DNA of 64,000 nt from contig JADJMV010000001.1 of NCBI GenBank assembly GCA_016709445.1, forward strand, positions 806,001 to 870,000, written 5' to 3'. The stretch comes from Phycisphaerales bacterium. GTDB lineage: Bacteria > Planctomycetota > Phycisphaerae > Phycisphaerales > UBA1924. A program made the translations under genes and the position numbers. The notes below the pieces were generated by a model, which saw only the letters and a program-made list of their open reading frames with translations, was not told where the DNA came from and ran no database searches. Shown in pieces: positions 1 to 8,527 of this stretch. Position 1 is the stretch's first letter. Each line of letters starts with the position of its first letter.

Positions 1-53
1 AATCCCCATCCCGGGCCGGTCCTGTGGCGTCTGAATATGCAGGAATGGTGTGC

Positions 54-596
54 ATGAATGAGGCCCCGAGCCCCAACGACCGCGACCTGCTGGCGAGATT
101 CGCCGGGGGTGATCGCGCCGCCCTTGGCGACCTGGCCGAGCGGCACGAGCGACGCCTGCTGGGGCTGGCCATGGGGCTGCTGGGCTCCCGAGAACTGGCG
201 GAGGAAGCGGTGCAGGATTCATGGATCAGGGTGGTGCAGTCCGCGGCCGGCTTCGACCAACGTGCCGAGGTCCGCACCTGGCTGTACCGGATCGTCATCA
301 ACCGCTCCCGCGACATCGCCCGGCGCGAGCGCAGCCAAAGAGCACGACGCAACGGCAAGGCCCCGCCGACCGAGGCGCCGGCGTCCGCTGAGCCCGAGCT
401 GCGGGCCGCGGTCCGCAGGGCGATGGGGGAGTTGACGGCCTTCGAGCGTGAGGCGGTGCTGCTCTGCTGCCACGCCGATCTCACCCACGCCCAGGCCGCG
501 GCCATCCTGCAGATCCCGCTCGGCACGCTCAAGTCCCGGGTGCGCACCGCCCTCTCGCGGCTCGAGCGTTCGCTGCGATCGGAGGCGACGGCATGA
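54..596 (+). CDS. ECF-type RNA polymerase sigma factor
   Basis: A 180-residue sigma-70 family protein of the extracytoplasmic-function class, which would direct RNA polymerase to a stress or envelope regulon. Region 2 lies at about residues 25-92, with the acidic helix ELAEEAVQDSW and the basic run RTWLYRIVINRSRD that melts the -10 element. Region 4 (about 125-175) has a helix-turn-helix ending in LGTLKSRVRTALSRL. The ATG at 54 is preferred over one at 24 because it begins just ahead of the conserved part. Its stop overlaps the next start by four bases (ATGA), so it is translationally coupled to the membrane protein that follows, presumably its regulator. The fold is clear; the exact ECF group is not determined. 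Confidence 0.9.
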   Translation: MNEAPSPNDRDLLARFAGGDRAALGDLAERHERRLLGLAMGLLGSRELAEEAVQDSWIRVVQSAAGFDQRAEVRTWLYRIVINRSRDIARRERSQRARRNGKAPPTEAPASAEPELRAAVRRAMGELTAFEREAVLLCCHADLTHAQAAAILQIPLGTLKSRVRTALSRLERSLRSEATA

Positions 597-1828
597 ACGA
601 GATGCAGAACTCCATCGAGCGTGAACTCCGCGCCATGAGCGACTGGGAGGGCGAGACGCCCGAACTCTGGCGCAGGGCCCTCGCGGCCCAGACGACCCCC
701 ACGCCCGAGCCGCCGGCGCGGCTCCGGTCCAGGTCCGGGATCCTGACCTGGCCCTGGGGCCGCGGCCAGCTCTTCGTGGCCGCCGCGGGCTTGGCGGCCG
801 TGCTGCTCCTCTGTGTTGCGCTCGTCCCGGCCTTCGGAACGTCGCGGCTCGATCGAGACATGGATCTGCGGGGCGGCGCGACGGCGGGCTCGGAACTGCC
901 GAACGTCACCGCGAGGTTGGGCGAGTTGTCTCCGACGCTTGCGATGTCAAAGGCAATCGCCGACCAGTCGTTGAGCGCGGATAAGTCGGCGAAAAGCCTG
1001 GGTGATTGGGAAATCGCGGATGCGGCAAGGGGGCGTGCCGGCGCCGGCGACCAGTCCCGCTTCAAGACCGGCGAGGTCACCGCGGATCGCGCTGAACCCG
1101 AACAGGCCGCCGCCGCCGCCGAGCGGGCCGTGGTCCGCAAGGCCACCATCGAGCTCACAACCCCCGACGTCCGTGCGGCCGCGCTCCGCGCCCGGCAGAT
1201 CCTCTCAGAGCCCCGCGGCGAGTACGTCGAGTCCGCCGATATCGACGAGAGCGACGCCGACCACCCCCGCGCCGACCTGGTCCTCCGCGTCGAGGCCTCG
1301 CGACTGGAGGGCGTCGTCTCGCAACTCCGTGAGCTGGGCGAGGTCGGGGCTGAGCACCTGGACGGCGAGGACGTGACCGACCAGATGGTCGACCTTGGAG
1401 CCCGCCTCGACAACGAGCGTCGCGTCGAGAAGGAACTCGCCGAGCTGCTCGAGAAGCGCCCCGACGACACGCTGGAGGACATCCTCAAGGTCCGGCGCGA
1501 ACTGGGCTCGGTGCGCGAGCGCATCGAGCGGCTGGCCGCCCAGCAGGACAACCTCGCCCGCATGGTCCGCCTCGCCCGTGTCGCGGTCATGCTCCGCACC
1601 GAGGCCAAGGCCCCCGAGCCCGAGCCCCAGCAGGGCGTGTGGGACGGCTTCCTCAAGAGCCTCGGCCTCGCCTGGACCGATGGCCTCGCGGCCCTGCTGG
1701 GCACCATCGCCGGGTTCGTCCGAGTCCTCGTCGGCGGGGCCATCTGGTTCGCCCTGGCGGGCCTCGCGATGGTCGCCGCGTGGCGGCGCTGGCGGGCCGA
1801 CCACCCTCGTCGGCTCGCGGATGCCTAG
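593..1828 (+). CDS. DUF4349-family membrane protein, putative anti-sigma partner
   Basis: A 411-residue bitopic or polytopic membrane protein. The cytoplasmic N-terminus (1-58) is followed by a transmembrane helix near 60-81, a long periplasmic part, and a second hydrophobic helix near 362-398 ending in a basic tail. The part from about residue 180 on matches DUF4349: a beta-rich segment starting RKATIELTTPD, then a charged coiled coil (about 270-322) and the final membrane helix. DUF4349 proteins are often encoded directly after ECF sigma genes. Here the start codon overlaps the sigma stop, so a role as anti-sigma factor or sensor is inferred. No HxxxCxxC zinc anti-sigma motif is visible at the N-terminus. 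Confidence 0.75.
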   Translation: MNEMQNSIERELRAMSDWEGETPELWRRALAAQTTPTPEPPARLRSRSGILTWPWGRGQLFVAAAGLAAVLLLCVALVPAFGTSRLDRDMDLRGGATAGSELPNVTARLGELSPTLAMSKAIADQSLSADKSAKSLGDWEIADAARGRAGAGDQSRFKTGEVTADRAEPEQAAAAAERAVVRKATIELTTPDVRAAALRARQILSEPRGEYVESADIDESDADHPRADLVLRVEASRLEGVVSQLRELGEVGAEHLDGEDVTDQMVDLGARLDNERRVEKELAELLEKRPDDTLEDILKVRRELGSVRERIERLAAQQDNLARMVRLARVAVMLRTEAKAPEPEPQQGVWDGFLKSLGLAWTDGLAALLGTIAGFVRVLVGGAIWFALAGLAMVAAWRRWRADHPRRLADA

Positions 1829-1840
1829 CGCAAAGCATCA

Positions 1841-1869
1841 GGGGCGCGGGGAGGCTCGCCCCGCGCCCC
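1841..1869. terminator. Bidirectional hairpin between convergent genes
   Basis: An 11-bp perfect GC stem (GGGGCGCGGGG at 1841-1851, its complement at 1859-1869) with a 7-base loop. It sits in the 96-bp gap between the DUF4349 gene and the oppositely directed fasciclin gene. There is no long T run, so termination strength is uncertain. Confidence 0.6.
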
Positions 1870-1924
1870 TTCGGCCGGCAACACGCGCGACCGTTGTTCA
1901 TGGCGGAGTGGGACCTCGGGCCGT

Positions 1925-2878
1925 TCAGCCGGGGAGAAGCACCGAGTCGATCACGTGGATGACCCCGTTCGAGGCGTCCACGTCGGACGCCACGATCTTC
2001 GCCCCCTCCACACACAGGCGGCCGTCCTCGATGTCGATGCGCAAGGCTCCACCGCCCAGCGTAGTCGCCGTCCCTGCTCCGGCCGCCGCCCCCGCGTCGA
2101 CGCGCCCCTTCACGACGTGGTACTTCAGGATCGCGGCGAGCTTGTCTCGGTTCTCCGGCTTCAGGAGCGACTCGACCGTCCCCTTGGGCAGCTTGGCGAA
2201 CGCCTCGTCGGTCGGGGCGAACACCGTCAGAGGCCCGTCGCCCATGAGGGCGTCTGCCAGGCCTGCGGCCTTCGCGGCGGCGAGGAGGGTGCCGAACGTC
2301 TTCGCACCGGCCGCGACCTCCACGATGTTCCGTTGCTCGGGGATCATCACCGAGTCAATGACGTGGATGACTCCGTTCGAACACAGGATGTCGGCCTTGA
2401 CGACGTGGGCCGAATCGATCGCGACCGCGTGGTTCTCCGCGGTGAACGTGAGCCGCTGCCCGTTGAGCGTGCTCGCGCCTCCGAGGCGGGAGACCTCACG
2501 GGCACTCAGCTCGCCCGTCACGACGTGGTACTTCAGGATCGCGGCGAGCTTGTCTCGGTTCTCCGGCTTGAGGAGCGACTCGACCGTCCCCTTGGGAAGC
2601 TTGGCGAACGCCTCGTCGGTCGGGGCGAAGAGGGTGAAGGGGCCCGGGCCCGAGAGCGCATCGACCAGCCCCGCGGCCTGGGCCGCCGCCAGCAGGGTTC
2701 CGAACGAGCCAGCCGCCTTGGCCGTCTCGACGATGTTCTCGGCCGCGTGCATGTTCGAAGCGGTGACGATGTTCGCCGTTCCGCTCCTCTGGGCTTGGGC
2801 TTGCAACGAACACTGAGCCCACGCCGCACCGGACAGCGAGGCGAGAGGGAGGACCACGAGCGCGGTTCGATACTTCAT
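1925..2878 (-). CDS. Secreted protein with two fasciclin (FAS1) domains
   Basis: A 317-residue exported protein with a signal peptide (cleavage after GAAWA, about residue 20) and two FAS1 domains in tandem (about 45-175 and 180-317). Each has the FTLFAPTDEAF/LTVFAPTDEAF motif and ends in GVIHVIDSV. FAS1 proteins act in adhesion or matrix binding at the cell surface. ATG at 2878 is chosen because it starts the signal peptide and is preceded by AAGGAG. A longer frame to 3172 has no such support. The two domains share a 111-nt block that is almost identical (see findings). It is transcribed away from the neighbouring sigma gene. Confidence 0.9.
   Translation of the reverse strand: MKYRTALVVLPLASLSGAAWAQCSLQAQAQRSGTANIVTASNMHAAENIVETAKAAGSFGTLLAAAQAAGLVDALSGPGPFTLFAPTDEAFAKLPKGTVESLLKPENRDKLAAILKYHVVTGELSAREVSRLGGASTLNGQRLTFTAENHAVAIDSAHVVKADILCSNGVIHVIDSVMIPEQRNIVEVAAGAKTFGTLLAAAKAAGLADALMGDGPLTVFAPTDEAFAKLPKGTVESLLKPENRDKLAAILKYHVVKGRVDAGAAAGAGTATTLGGGALRIDIEDGRLCVEGAKIVASDVDASNGVIHVIDSVLLPG
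2111..2629 (-). repeat. 111-nt near-identical intragenic repeat (2111-2221 and 2519-2629)
   Basis: Two 111-nt blocks, one in each FAS1 domain, differ at only two positions by eye, while the DNA on both sides has diverged much more. They encode the same stretch of FAS1 core (from APTDEAF to KYHVV). Confidence 0.9.
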
Positions 2879-3184
2879 GACGGATCTCCTTGAGCCTCTG
2901 GTTTCTGATTGATCGGGGTGCCCCGGGTCTCGCCGACGCGATCTCCCGGGCAATGCACCAACCACGGCCTTGCTATCGCGGCCGGCCTCCCGGCGGATGC
3001 ATGGGTTGGCATGCGGACGCGACTGGGCGCATTCGGCCCGCCCGAGTGCATCCAACCGCCGCCTCCCCACGAAGCCGGCATCAGGAAGGCTGGGTGAGGG
3101 TTCCGAACAATGATGGCGGCGATCTGTGCCCCGAGACGGGACCGAATCCCTTGGGCTCAGACGGGCCCGCATACGATCCGTCGA
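2879..3184. other. Divergent intergenic region without a gene
   Basis: About 306 bp between the start of the fasciclin gene (leftward) and the start of the second ECF sigma gene (rightward). It must hold both promoters. An AAGGAG ribosome binding site for the fasciclin gene lies at its left edge. No convincing -35/-10 pair, repeat or small gene was recognised. Confidence 0.5.
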
Positions 3185-3748
3185 ATGAGCGGCAGCGACT
3201 CACTTCTAGACCAGATCGCGAGCGGCACACCCGGCTCTGCCGAGGCGCTGCTTGATCGCTACGGTGGTCTGGTCTGGTCGCTGGCCCGCCGCTCGTGCAG
3301 CGATCGTGCCGAGGCCGAGGATGCTGTCCAGGAGATCATGCTCGACGTCTGGAGGTGTGCCAAGCAGGGGCGCTTCGACCCGGCGAAGGGGTCCGACACG
3401 ACCTTTGTGGCCATGATCGCCCGTCGGCGGCTGATCGATCGCCTCCGCCGCCGGAGCGGCAGACCGGACGTGGCCCCGGGGACTGAGTCGGCCTTCGTGC
3501 CGCCGGATCAAACCCCCGCGGAGTTGGGGGAGCAGGCGAGGTTGGCCGCCGACGCGCTCGGCGAGCTCCCGGAGGACCAGCAGCGAGCGATCCACCTCGC
3601 CGTGCTCCGTGGCCTGACGCATGAGCAGGTCGCTCGCCTGACGGGCATGCCTCTTGGGACCGTGAAGACCCATATCCGGCGAGGCCTTATCCGCCTCCGC
3701 AATACGCTCGCATCGGGCCAGCCGCACTCCGGGGGGGTCACGCCATGA
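3185..3748 (+). CDS. ECF-type RNA polymerase sigma factor (SigK-like)
   Basis: A 187-residue ECF sigma factor. Region 2 (about 15-85) contains AEAEDAVQEIMLDVWR and the basic helix MIARRRLIDRLRRR. Region 4 (about 115-175) contains LTHEQVARLTGMPLGTVKTHIRRGL. The ATG at 3185 gives the usual length; an upstream ATG at 3110 adds residues with no family match. The stop overlaps the start of the next gene (ATGA), which encodes an RskA-like anti-sigma factor, so this looks like a SigK/RskA pair responding to envelope or redox stress. Confidence 0.9.
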   Translation: MSGSDSLLDQIASGTPGSAEALLDRYGGLVWSLARRSCSDRAEAEDAVQEIMLDVWRCAKQGRFDPAKGSDTTFVAMIARRRLIDRLRRRSGRPDVAPGTESAFVPPDQTPAELGEQARLAADALGELPEDQQRAIHLAVLRGLTHEQVARLTGMPLGTVKTHIRRGLIRLRNTLASGQPHSGGVTP

Positions 3749-4516
3749 CGCAGCCCACTCCTCCGATCGATCGCCTGCTGGATCTGCTTGCCGACAGGGC
3801 GACAGGTGGGCTCGATCCGACGTCTCGCGCCGAGTTGGATGCCCTGCTCGCCCAGCACCCCGAGTTTGACGACGATTCGATGGAACTCGCCGCCGCGGCC
3901 GCCGCCCTCGCGGGCATCGACGCCATCGAACCCATACCCGCGGCGCTTCGCGATCGCGTGCTGGTCGCGCTCGAGGCTCCGGAGGCACGCATGGGCGCTG
4001 ACGGAGGCGTCGTCGCGCGGGCGCCGGGTCTCGCTCGCGGCGTGGTCCGGCTGGCTCGCCGCTGCGGCGTGTCTGACACTCGCTCTCATCATTGCGTCGC
4101 GATTGGCGCCCCAGACTTCCTCGCCGTTGGACGCCCGTCAGGCATTCCTTCAGAATGCTCCGGACGTGCAGACCGCCGCGTGGAGTGACTGGGATACTCC
4201 CGAGCATCCCGGCGTCAGAGGCGAGGTCGCATGGAGCGAATCGGAGCAGAAGGGCTACATGACCTTCGACGGCCTCCAGCCCAACGACCCCGCCAAGGAG
4301 CAGTACCAGCTTTGGATCATCGACGAGCGCGGCCTCGAGCAGCGGATCAGCGGCGCGATCTTCAATTGTGCTGATCCCGACCATGTGGTGGTCGAGATCG
4401 AGCCCGCCGTGCGAATCCACGGCGCGGCCGCGTTCGCGATCACGATCGAGCGCCCCGGTGGGGTTTGGGTCTCCGACATGACCCGACGCGTTGTGATCGC
4501 CTCGCTCAAGGGCTGA
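3745..4516 (+). CDS. RskA-like anti-sigma factor, interrupted by a frameshift
   Basis: The N-terminal half (from MTQPTPPIDRLLDLLADRA) is a zinc-less anti-sigma domain read in one frame. The transmembrane helix (WLAAAACLTLALIIAS) and the periplasmic RskA domain, with its YQLWIIDERG core and ending VVIASLKG, are read in the +1 frame. The switch lies between about 3990 and 4050, just before the membrane helix. One extra base in this G-rich stretch would explain it. RskA proteins hold a SigK-type factor at the membrane until it is released by regulated proteolysis. The gene is coupled to the sigma gene by a 4-base overlap. It is either a sequencing error or a disabled anti-sigma factor; the domain order itself is normal. 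Confidence 0.75.
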
Positions 4517-4534
4517 GCCGCCCGCCGCCACACC

Positions 4535-5011
4535 ATGACCATTGCGATCGAGAAAGCTCCGCGAGGGTACGCACTCACCGCCACGACCGAGCTTCCCGGC
4601 GAGCCGGCGTCAGTCTTCCCGTTCTTCGCGGACGCGTTCAATCTCGACGCTATCACCCCGGCAAGGCTCCGCTTTCGGATCCTCACGCCGGCCCCCATCG
4701 GGATGCGATCGGGGGCGCTGCTCGACTACCGCATCATGCTCTATGGCTTGCCGATCCGGTGGCGGACGCGCATCGCTGAGTGGGACCCTCCGTTCCACTT
4801 TGTCGATGAGCAGCTCCGCGGCCCGTATCTCTGGTGGCGCCATCGGCACTCCTTCGAGCGTCGGGGTGACGCCACCCTCATGACCGATCGCGTGGAGTAC
4901 GGCGTCCCCGGCGGCTCCCTCGTCCATGCCCTGTTGGTCCGGCGCAACCTGCTCGCCATCTTTCGATACCGAGCCGAGCGCATCGCCACCTTGCTCGCGG
5001 CCGGCATGTAG
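4535..5011 (+). CDS. SRPBCC-family (START-like) ligand-binding protein
   Basis: A 158-residue soluble protein that looks like a member of the SRPBCC/polyketide-cyclase superfamily, a helix-grip fold that encloses a hydrophobic ligand. Typical features are the N-terminal strand followed by VFPFFADAFNLDAITP, the central FVDEQLRGPYLWWRHRHSF strand pair and the long C-terminal helix ending RYRAERIATLLA. No catalytic residues can be assigned and the ligand is unknown. It starts 18 bp after the anti-sigma gene and could be co-transcribed with it. Confidence 0.8.
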   Translation: MTIAIEKAPRGYALTATTELPGEPASVFPFFADAFNLDAITPARLRFRILTPAPIGMRSGALLDYRIMLYGLPIRWRTRIAEWDPPFHFVDEQLRGPYLWWRHRHSFERRGDATLMTDRVEYGVPGGSLVHALLVRRNLLAIFRYRAERIATLLAAGM

Positions 5012-5160
5012 GCCCCACCGGGGTTATCACCCCTGGACGGGTCGTCCCCATCTCTCCAGCGTGTGCAGAGGTGGGCCGCCGTCCGTCGATTCGGCCATCC
5101 GGCTCACACCGGACTGGGGGTTGTCCGATAGCCCCGTCGGAACCAGGGGAGCCGCCCACG

Positions 5161-5655
5161 ATGCCGACACGCACCCAGCCCCGAGTTCGCCCGGCGCTCC
5201 CTGGCGCATTCACGCTTGTCGAACTCACGCTGGTCATCGCCATTATCGCCACCCTGGCAGCGATCGCCATCCCGCGGTTTCAGGGCGTCGGCGACCGGCG
5301 GCGGGTCGATGCGGCCGCGGAGCGGATCCGGGCGGACATCCTGCTCGCCCGGACCGACGCGCGGGCGATGAGCCAGTCCAGGATTATCAGCTTTGACGCG
5401 GACGCGGAGACGTACGAGATTGTCGGCCGGCGGGGTGAGAACCGGGCGTCGGATGCCTATGTGGTGATCCTGAATGCCGACCCCTACCGGAGCGTGATCG
5501 TGGCCGCAGACTTCGGGGGATCGCCCAGCCTGACCTTCGACGCGTACGGGCAGGCGAGCGCCTCGGGTGGTGTGATGATTCAGTCGGGTTCGATCAAGCG
5601 AAGGGTGACCATCGGCGGGACGGATATCGAGATTGTCGACGGGGGGGGCGGCTGA
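5161..5655 (+). CDS. Prepilin-type minor pseudopilin, GspH/FimT-like
   Basis: A 164-residue protein with a short basic leader followed by the class III signal FTLVELTLVIAIIATLAAI: cleavage before F, the conserved Glu at +5, and a hydrophobic helix that is both export signal and polymer core. The globular part resembles GspH/FimT in size and strand pattern. ATG at 5161 gives a leader of normal length; a start at 5071 would put 30 unlikely residues in front. It is the first gene of a compact four-gene set (5161-8504) with 1-10 bp junctions, matching the H-J-I-K order theme of type II secretion/type IV pilus minor pilins. Confidence 0.85.
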   Translation: MPTRTQPRVRPALPGAFTLVELTLVIAIIATLAAIAIPRFQGVGDRRRVDAAAERIRADILLARTDARAMSQSRIISFDADAETYEIVGRRGENRASDAYVVILNADPYRSVIVAADFGGSPSLTFDAYGQASASGGVMIQSGSIKRRVTIGGTDIEIVDGGGG

Positions 5656-6581
5656 TGCAGCGGTCGCGCGGCTTTACCCTGATTGAGATGGTCATCAGCA
5701 TGGCTGTCACGACGATCATCATGCTGGCATGCGCATCAGTCATGGTGCTCGCCGCCCGCGCGGCCCAGAACGGCATGGGGTCCGGAAGCCAGGTCGGGCG
5801 CGTGCTCCAGGCGAAGCAGGCCGCGGACATGATCGTCGCCGACGTCGAGACCGCCACGACCATCCGTGAGCAGACGCTGACCGCCGTCACGCTCGTGGTC
5901 CCTGACCGCGATGGCGACGGGTCGCCGGAGACCATCCGCTACGCCTGGGGCGGCGTCGTCGGTGATGATCTGACGCGGACGTACAACGGCACGACTTCCG
6001 TCCTCGCGGCGAATGTCTCCCGCTTCAGCCTCGACCACGTGCTCCGTGTCGCGGCCGCGGGTTCCCCGGTTTCCAACACGCTCCGCGTGATCAGCGCCAA
6101 TATCGCCGACACCGGGATCCTCTTGTCCCAATACTCCGTGACGAGCAGCAACTGGATCGCCGAGCGGTTCACCCCCACGCTGCCGAAGGGCACATCGAGC
6201 TGGTCCGTCGACGGCGTGCGGCTGTACGCCCGACGCAACGGCTCCAACACCGGCGCGCTCAAGGTCGGCCTGTATGCGGCGGATGCGCTGGGTCGCCCAA
6301 CGGGGGCCGCGCTCGGGACGGGCTCTCTCGACATCACCACCGTGGGTCTCACGCCCGGCTGGGTGGATATTGCCGTCTCTGGCGCTTCGAGTCTGGATCC
6401 TTCCGCCGCGATCGTGCTCGTCGTCGGCACCGCGGACGCCGCGCCGGGATACGTCTACTACGACACGGTCTCGCTCGACCTCAGCAAGCTCTACTCGGTT
6501 TCCAGCAACGGCGGCTCCTCGTGGAGCCTTCCGCTGAGCACTTCGGCGCTCGAATTCACCACCTACGGCTCGTACAAGTAG
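5655..6581 (+). CDS. Prepilin-type protein, GspJ/PilW-like, with an extra C-terminal module
   Basis: A 308-residue protein whose start overlaps the previous stop (TGATG). The class III signal is GFTLIEMVISMAVTTIIML near the N-terminus. The next 110 residues look like a GspJ/PilW-type minor pilin. From about residue 155 on, a beta-rich domain (WIAERFTPTLPKG, LYARRNGS, GLYAADALGRPTG, GWVDIAVS) resembles the lectin-like or choice-of-anchor modules of secreted proteins. That is unusual for a minor pilin and suggests a tip or adhesive role. Assignment of the extra module is by appearance only. Confidence 0.8.
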   Translation: MQRSRGFTLIEMVISMAVTTIIMLACASVMVLAARAAQNGMGSGSQVGRVLQAKQAADMIVADVETATTIREQTLTAVTLVVPDRDGDGSPETIRYAWGGVVGDDLTRTYNGTTSVLAANVSRFSLDHVLRVAAAGSPVSNTLRVISANIADTGILLSQYSVTSSNWIAERFTPTLPKGTSSWSVDGVRLYARRNGSNTGALKVGLYAADALGRPTGAALGTGSLDITTVGLTPGWVDIAVSGASSLDPSAAIVLVVGTADAAPGYVYYDTVSLDLSKLYSVSSNGGSSWSLPLSTSALEFTTYGSYK

Positions 6582-6591
6582 GAGCCCCTCC

Positions 6592-7206
6592 ATGCCCGCG
6601 ACACCCCGAGCCCGCCTTCCGGCGTTCAGCCTCGTCGAGGCCGTGGTCGCCATGGGGATCGTCTCGATCGTGGTGGTGGGGGCGATGAGCGCGATCGGCA
6701 CCGTCGCGGCCCGCCAGCGCGACTTGATCGAGCAGACCCGCGCGGTGGCCCTCGCCCAGGCTCTGCTCGGCGAGATCATCGCGCAGCCCTACGAGGACAG
6801 CGTGCTCCCCACCTTCGGCCCCGAGATCGGCGAGGTGCGCGCGCTGTTTGACGATGTTGACGATTACGCCGATCTCGTCGAGTCTCCGCCGACTCCGGGC
6901 CTCAGCCTGCTCGACTCGGCGTGGAACGGCTGGAAGCGAACGACGCGCATCAAGTACGTGCAGCTCGCCGACCCTTCCGCGACGGCCGCGGCCGACTCTG
7001 GGCTGAAGTCCATCTCCGTCAGCGTTCGGGCGCCCTCCGGGCGCACGGTGACGCTGGTCGGCCTGCGGGCCCGTGCCGGCTTGTACGACAAGACGGCCGA
7101 GTCGACGGGCGCGTACACCGCCCGAGTCGGCGTCTCGATCGAGATCGCCGGCGACGGCGATTCCACCATCCAGCAGTCGGCCGCCCTGACGAACACGGTG
7201 CCCTGA
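6592..7206 (+). CDS. Prepilin-type protein, PilV/GspI-like
   Basis: A 204-residue minor pilin. The N-terminus has the class III signal AFSLVEAVVAMGIVSIVVVGAM with the conserved Glu, typical of the GspI/PilV group, followed by a helix rich in Ala, Gln and Arg and a small globular domain. It starts 10 bp after the preceding pilin gene and its stop overlaps the next start (TGATG). It is presumably part of the pseudopilus initiation complex. Confidence 0.82.
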   Translation: MPATPRARLPAFSLVEAVVAMGIVSIVVVGAMSAIGTVAARQRDLIEQTRAVALAQALLGEIIAQPYEDSVLPTFGPEIGEVRALFDDVDDYADLVESPPTPGLSLLDSAWNGWKRTTRIKYVQLADPSATAAADSGLKSISVSVRAPSGRTVTLVGLRARAGLYDKTAESTGAYTARVGVSIEIAGDGDSTIQQSAALTNTVP

Positions 7207-8504
7207 TGCACAACCCCCAATACCGCAAGATAGTCCATCCCGGATACTCGCGACGCGGATCGGTCTACCTCTATGCGCTCATGCTCTCGCTGGTGCTCAC
7301 GACGATCGGGCTGGCGTTGCTCTCCATCCAGCGCGTGAATGCCCGCGCGGCATCGCTCGAGACTTCGATCACCCGCGCCGAGGGGCTTGCCCGCGCCGCG
7401 GTGGATCTGGCGATCGAAACCGTCGTCTCCGACGGCTCCTGGCGGAGCCGGTACACCAACGACACCTGGCAGCCCACGGTCTCCCTCGGGGGCGGGCAGG
7501 TCAGCTTCAAGCTCGTCGACGAGACCGACTCCAACCTGAACAATGGCGACGACCCAGTACGGGTCTACGGGAGAGGCACGGCCGGCGATGCCGTCCGGAT
7601 CTATAGCGTCGAGCTTGATCCCGCGCTCACCGCTCTCGACGTGCTCCGGACTGCTTCCCACGCCGGAGGCGCCGCGAGCGTCTCCGGCACGGTGACCGCC
7701 GCCGACGGTCCGTTCTCGAGCAACTCGACCTTTACGGTGGGTCTGGGGGCCCGCGTCAACGGCAGCATCGAGGCGTTGCTGGTCGTCAGCCTTGGCAACG
7801 TCACGGGGAGCGGGAGCATCCTCTCCGCCAAGTCGATGCCCTCCTCGGACATCTTCACCTCTCTGCTCCCCAGTGCGACGGCCATCTCCTACGCCTCGAT
7901 CAACTCCGGGACGATCGACCGCCAGCTCCTCAGCCCGGCCGCAAACCCGTGGGGCGCGCCGAACACCCGGGGCCTTTACTCCATCACCGTCCCGTCGGGC
8001 TCCACGCTCACCATCCGCCGCTCCCGTCTGGTCGCCACGCTCCTCATCGACCTCGGCGTGAATGCATCGCTGGTCACGGCGGACGAGTGGCTCGCCGAGC
8101 CGGCCTCCGCCGACATGCCGACCCTGCTCGTCCGCACGGCGAGCGGCGCGAGCGTCACGCTCGGGGGGTCGACCGGCACGCTCGACGAGAACTCCAGCAA
8201 TGTCAACTTCAACCCTGCCGGCACGCCCTACCCCTACATCGGGGGCGGTAGCGACAGCGATACCGCCGACACCTACCCGCAGCTGCTCACCGGGGTCGCC
8301 CACGTGATGGGGTCCGGCTCGACGAAGCTCAACGCGAACCTCCGGACCAAGGGCGTCGTGATCTCCGAGGGCGGCATGGCACTCTCGGGGAGCATCATGC
8401 TGCAGGCCGACCCCGCCCTCCTCGCCGATCCGCCGCGCGGATACGCCGTCGCGGGCGCTCTCTCGCCCGTGGTCGGGAGCTGGGTGTGGGAGAAGAACGA
8501 GTAG
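7206..8504 (+). CDS. PilX/GspK-like pilus assembly protein
   Basis: A 432-residue protein that ends the minor-pilin operon. Its N-terminus (RRGSVYLYALMLSLVLTTIGLALL, about residues 16-39) is a single membrane helix after a basic leader, followed by the helix RAEGLARAAVDLAIETV. This layout is typical of PilX/GspK proteins, which often lack the canonical Glu at +5. The remaining 350 residues are beta-rich, Ser/Gly/Thr-rich and repetitive, and probably extracellular. The start at 7206 overlaps the previous stop. No polyprotein or protease motif was seen. Confidence 0.7.
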   Translation: MHNPQYRKIVHPGYSRRGSVYLYALMLSLVLTTIGLALLSIQRVNARAASLETSITRAEGLARAAVDLAIETVVSDGSWRSRYTNDTWQPTVSLGGGQVSFKLVDETDSNLNNGDDPVRVYGRGTAGDAVRIYSVELDPALTALDVLRTASHAGGAASVSGTVTAADGPFSSNSTFTVGLGARVNGSIEALLVVSLGNVTGSGSILSAKSMPSSDIFTSLLPSATAISYASINSGTIDRQLLSPAANPWGAPNTRGLYSITVPSGSTLTIRRSRLVATLLIDLGVNASLVTADEWLAEPASADMPTLLVRTASGASVTLGGSTGTLDENSSNVNFNPAGTPYPYIGGGSDSDTADTYPQLLTGVAHVMGSGSTKLNANLRTKGVVISEGGMALSGSIMLQADPALLADPPRGYAVAGALSPVVGSWVWEKNE

Positions 8505-8527
8505 CGCGCCCGGGCGGCTGCCTGCGA

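Noticed and set aside
3745..4516. Programmed frameshifting in the anti-sigma gene
   Set aside because: No slippery heptamer or downstream structure was seen, and four other genes in the window have similar one-base breaks, which favours sequence errors or decay.
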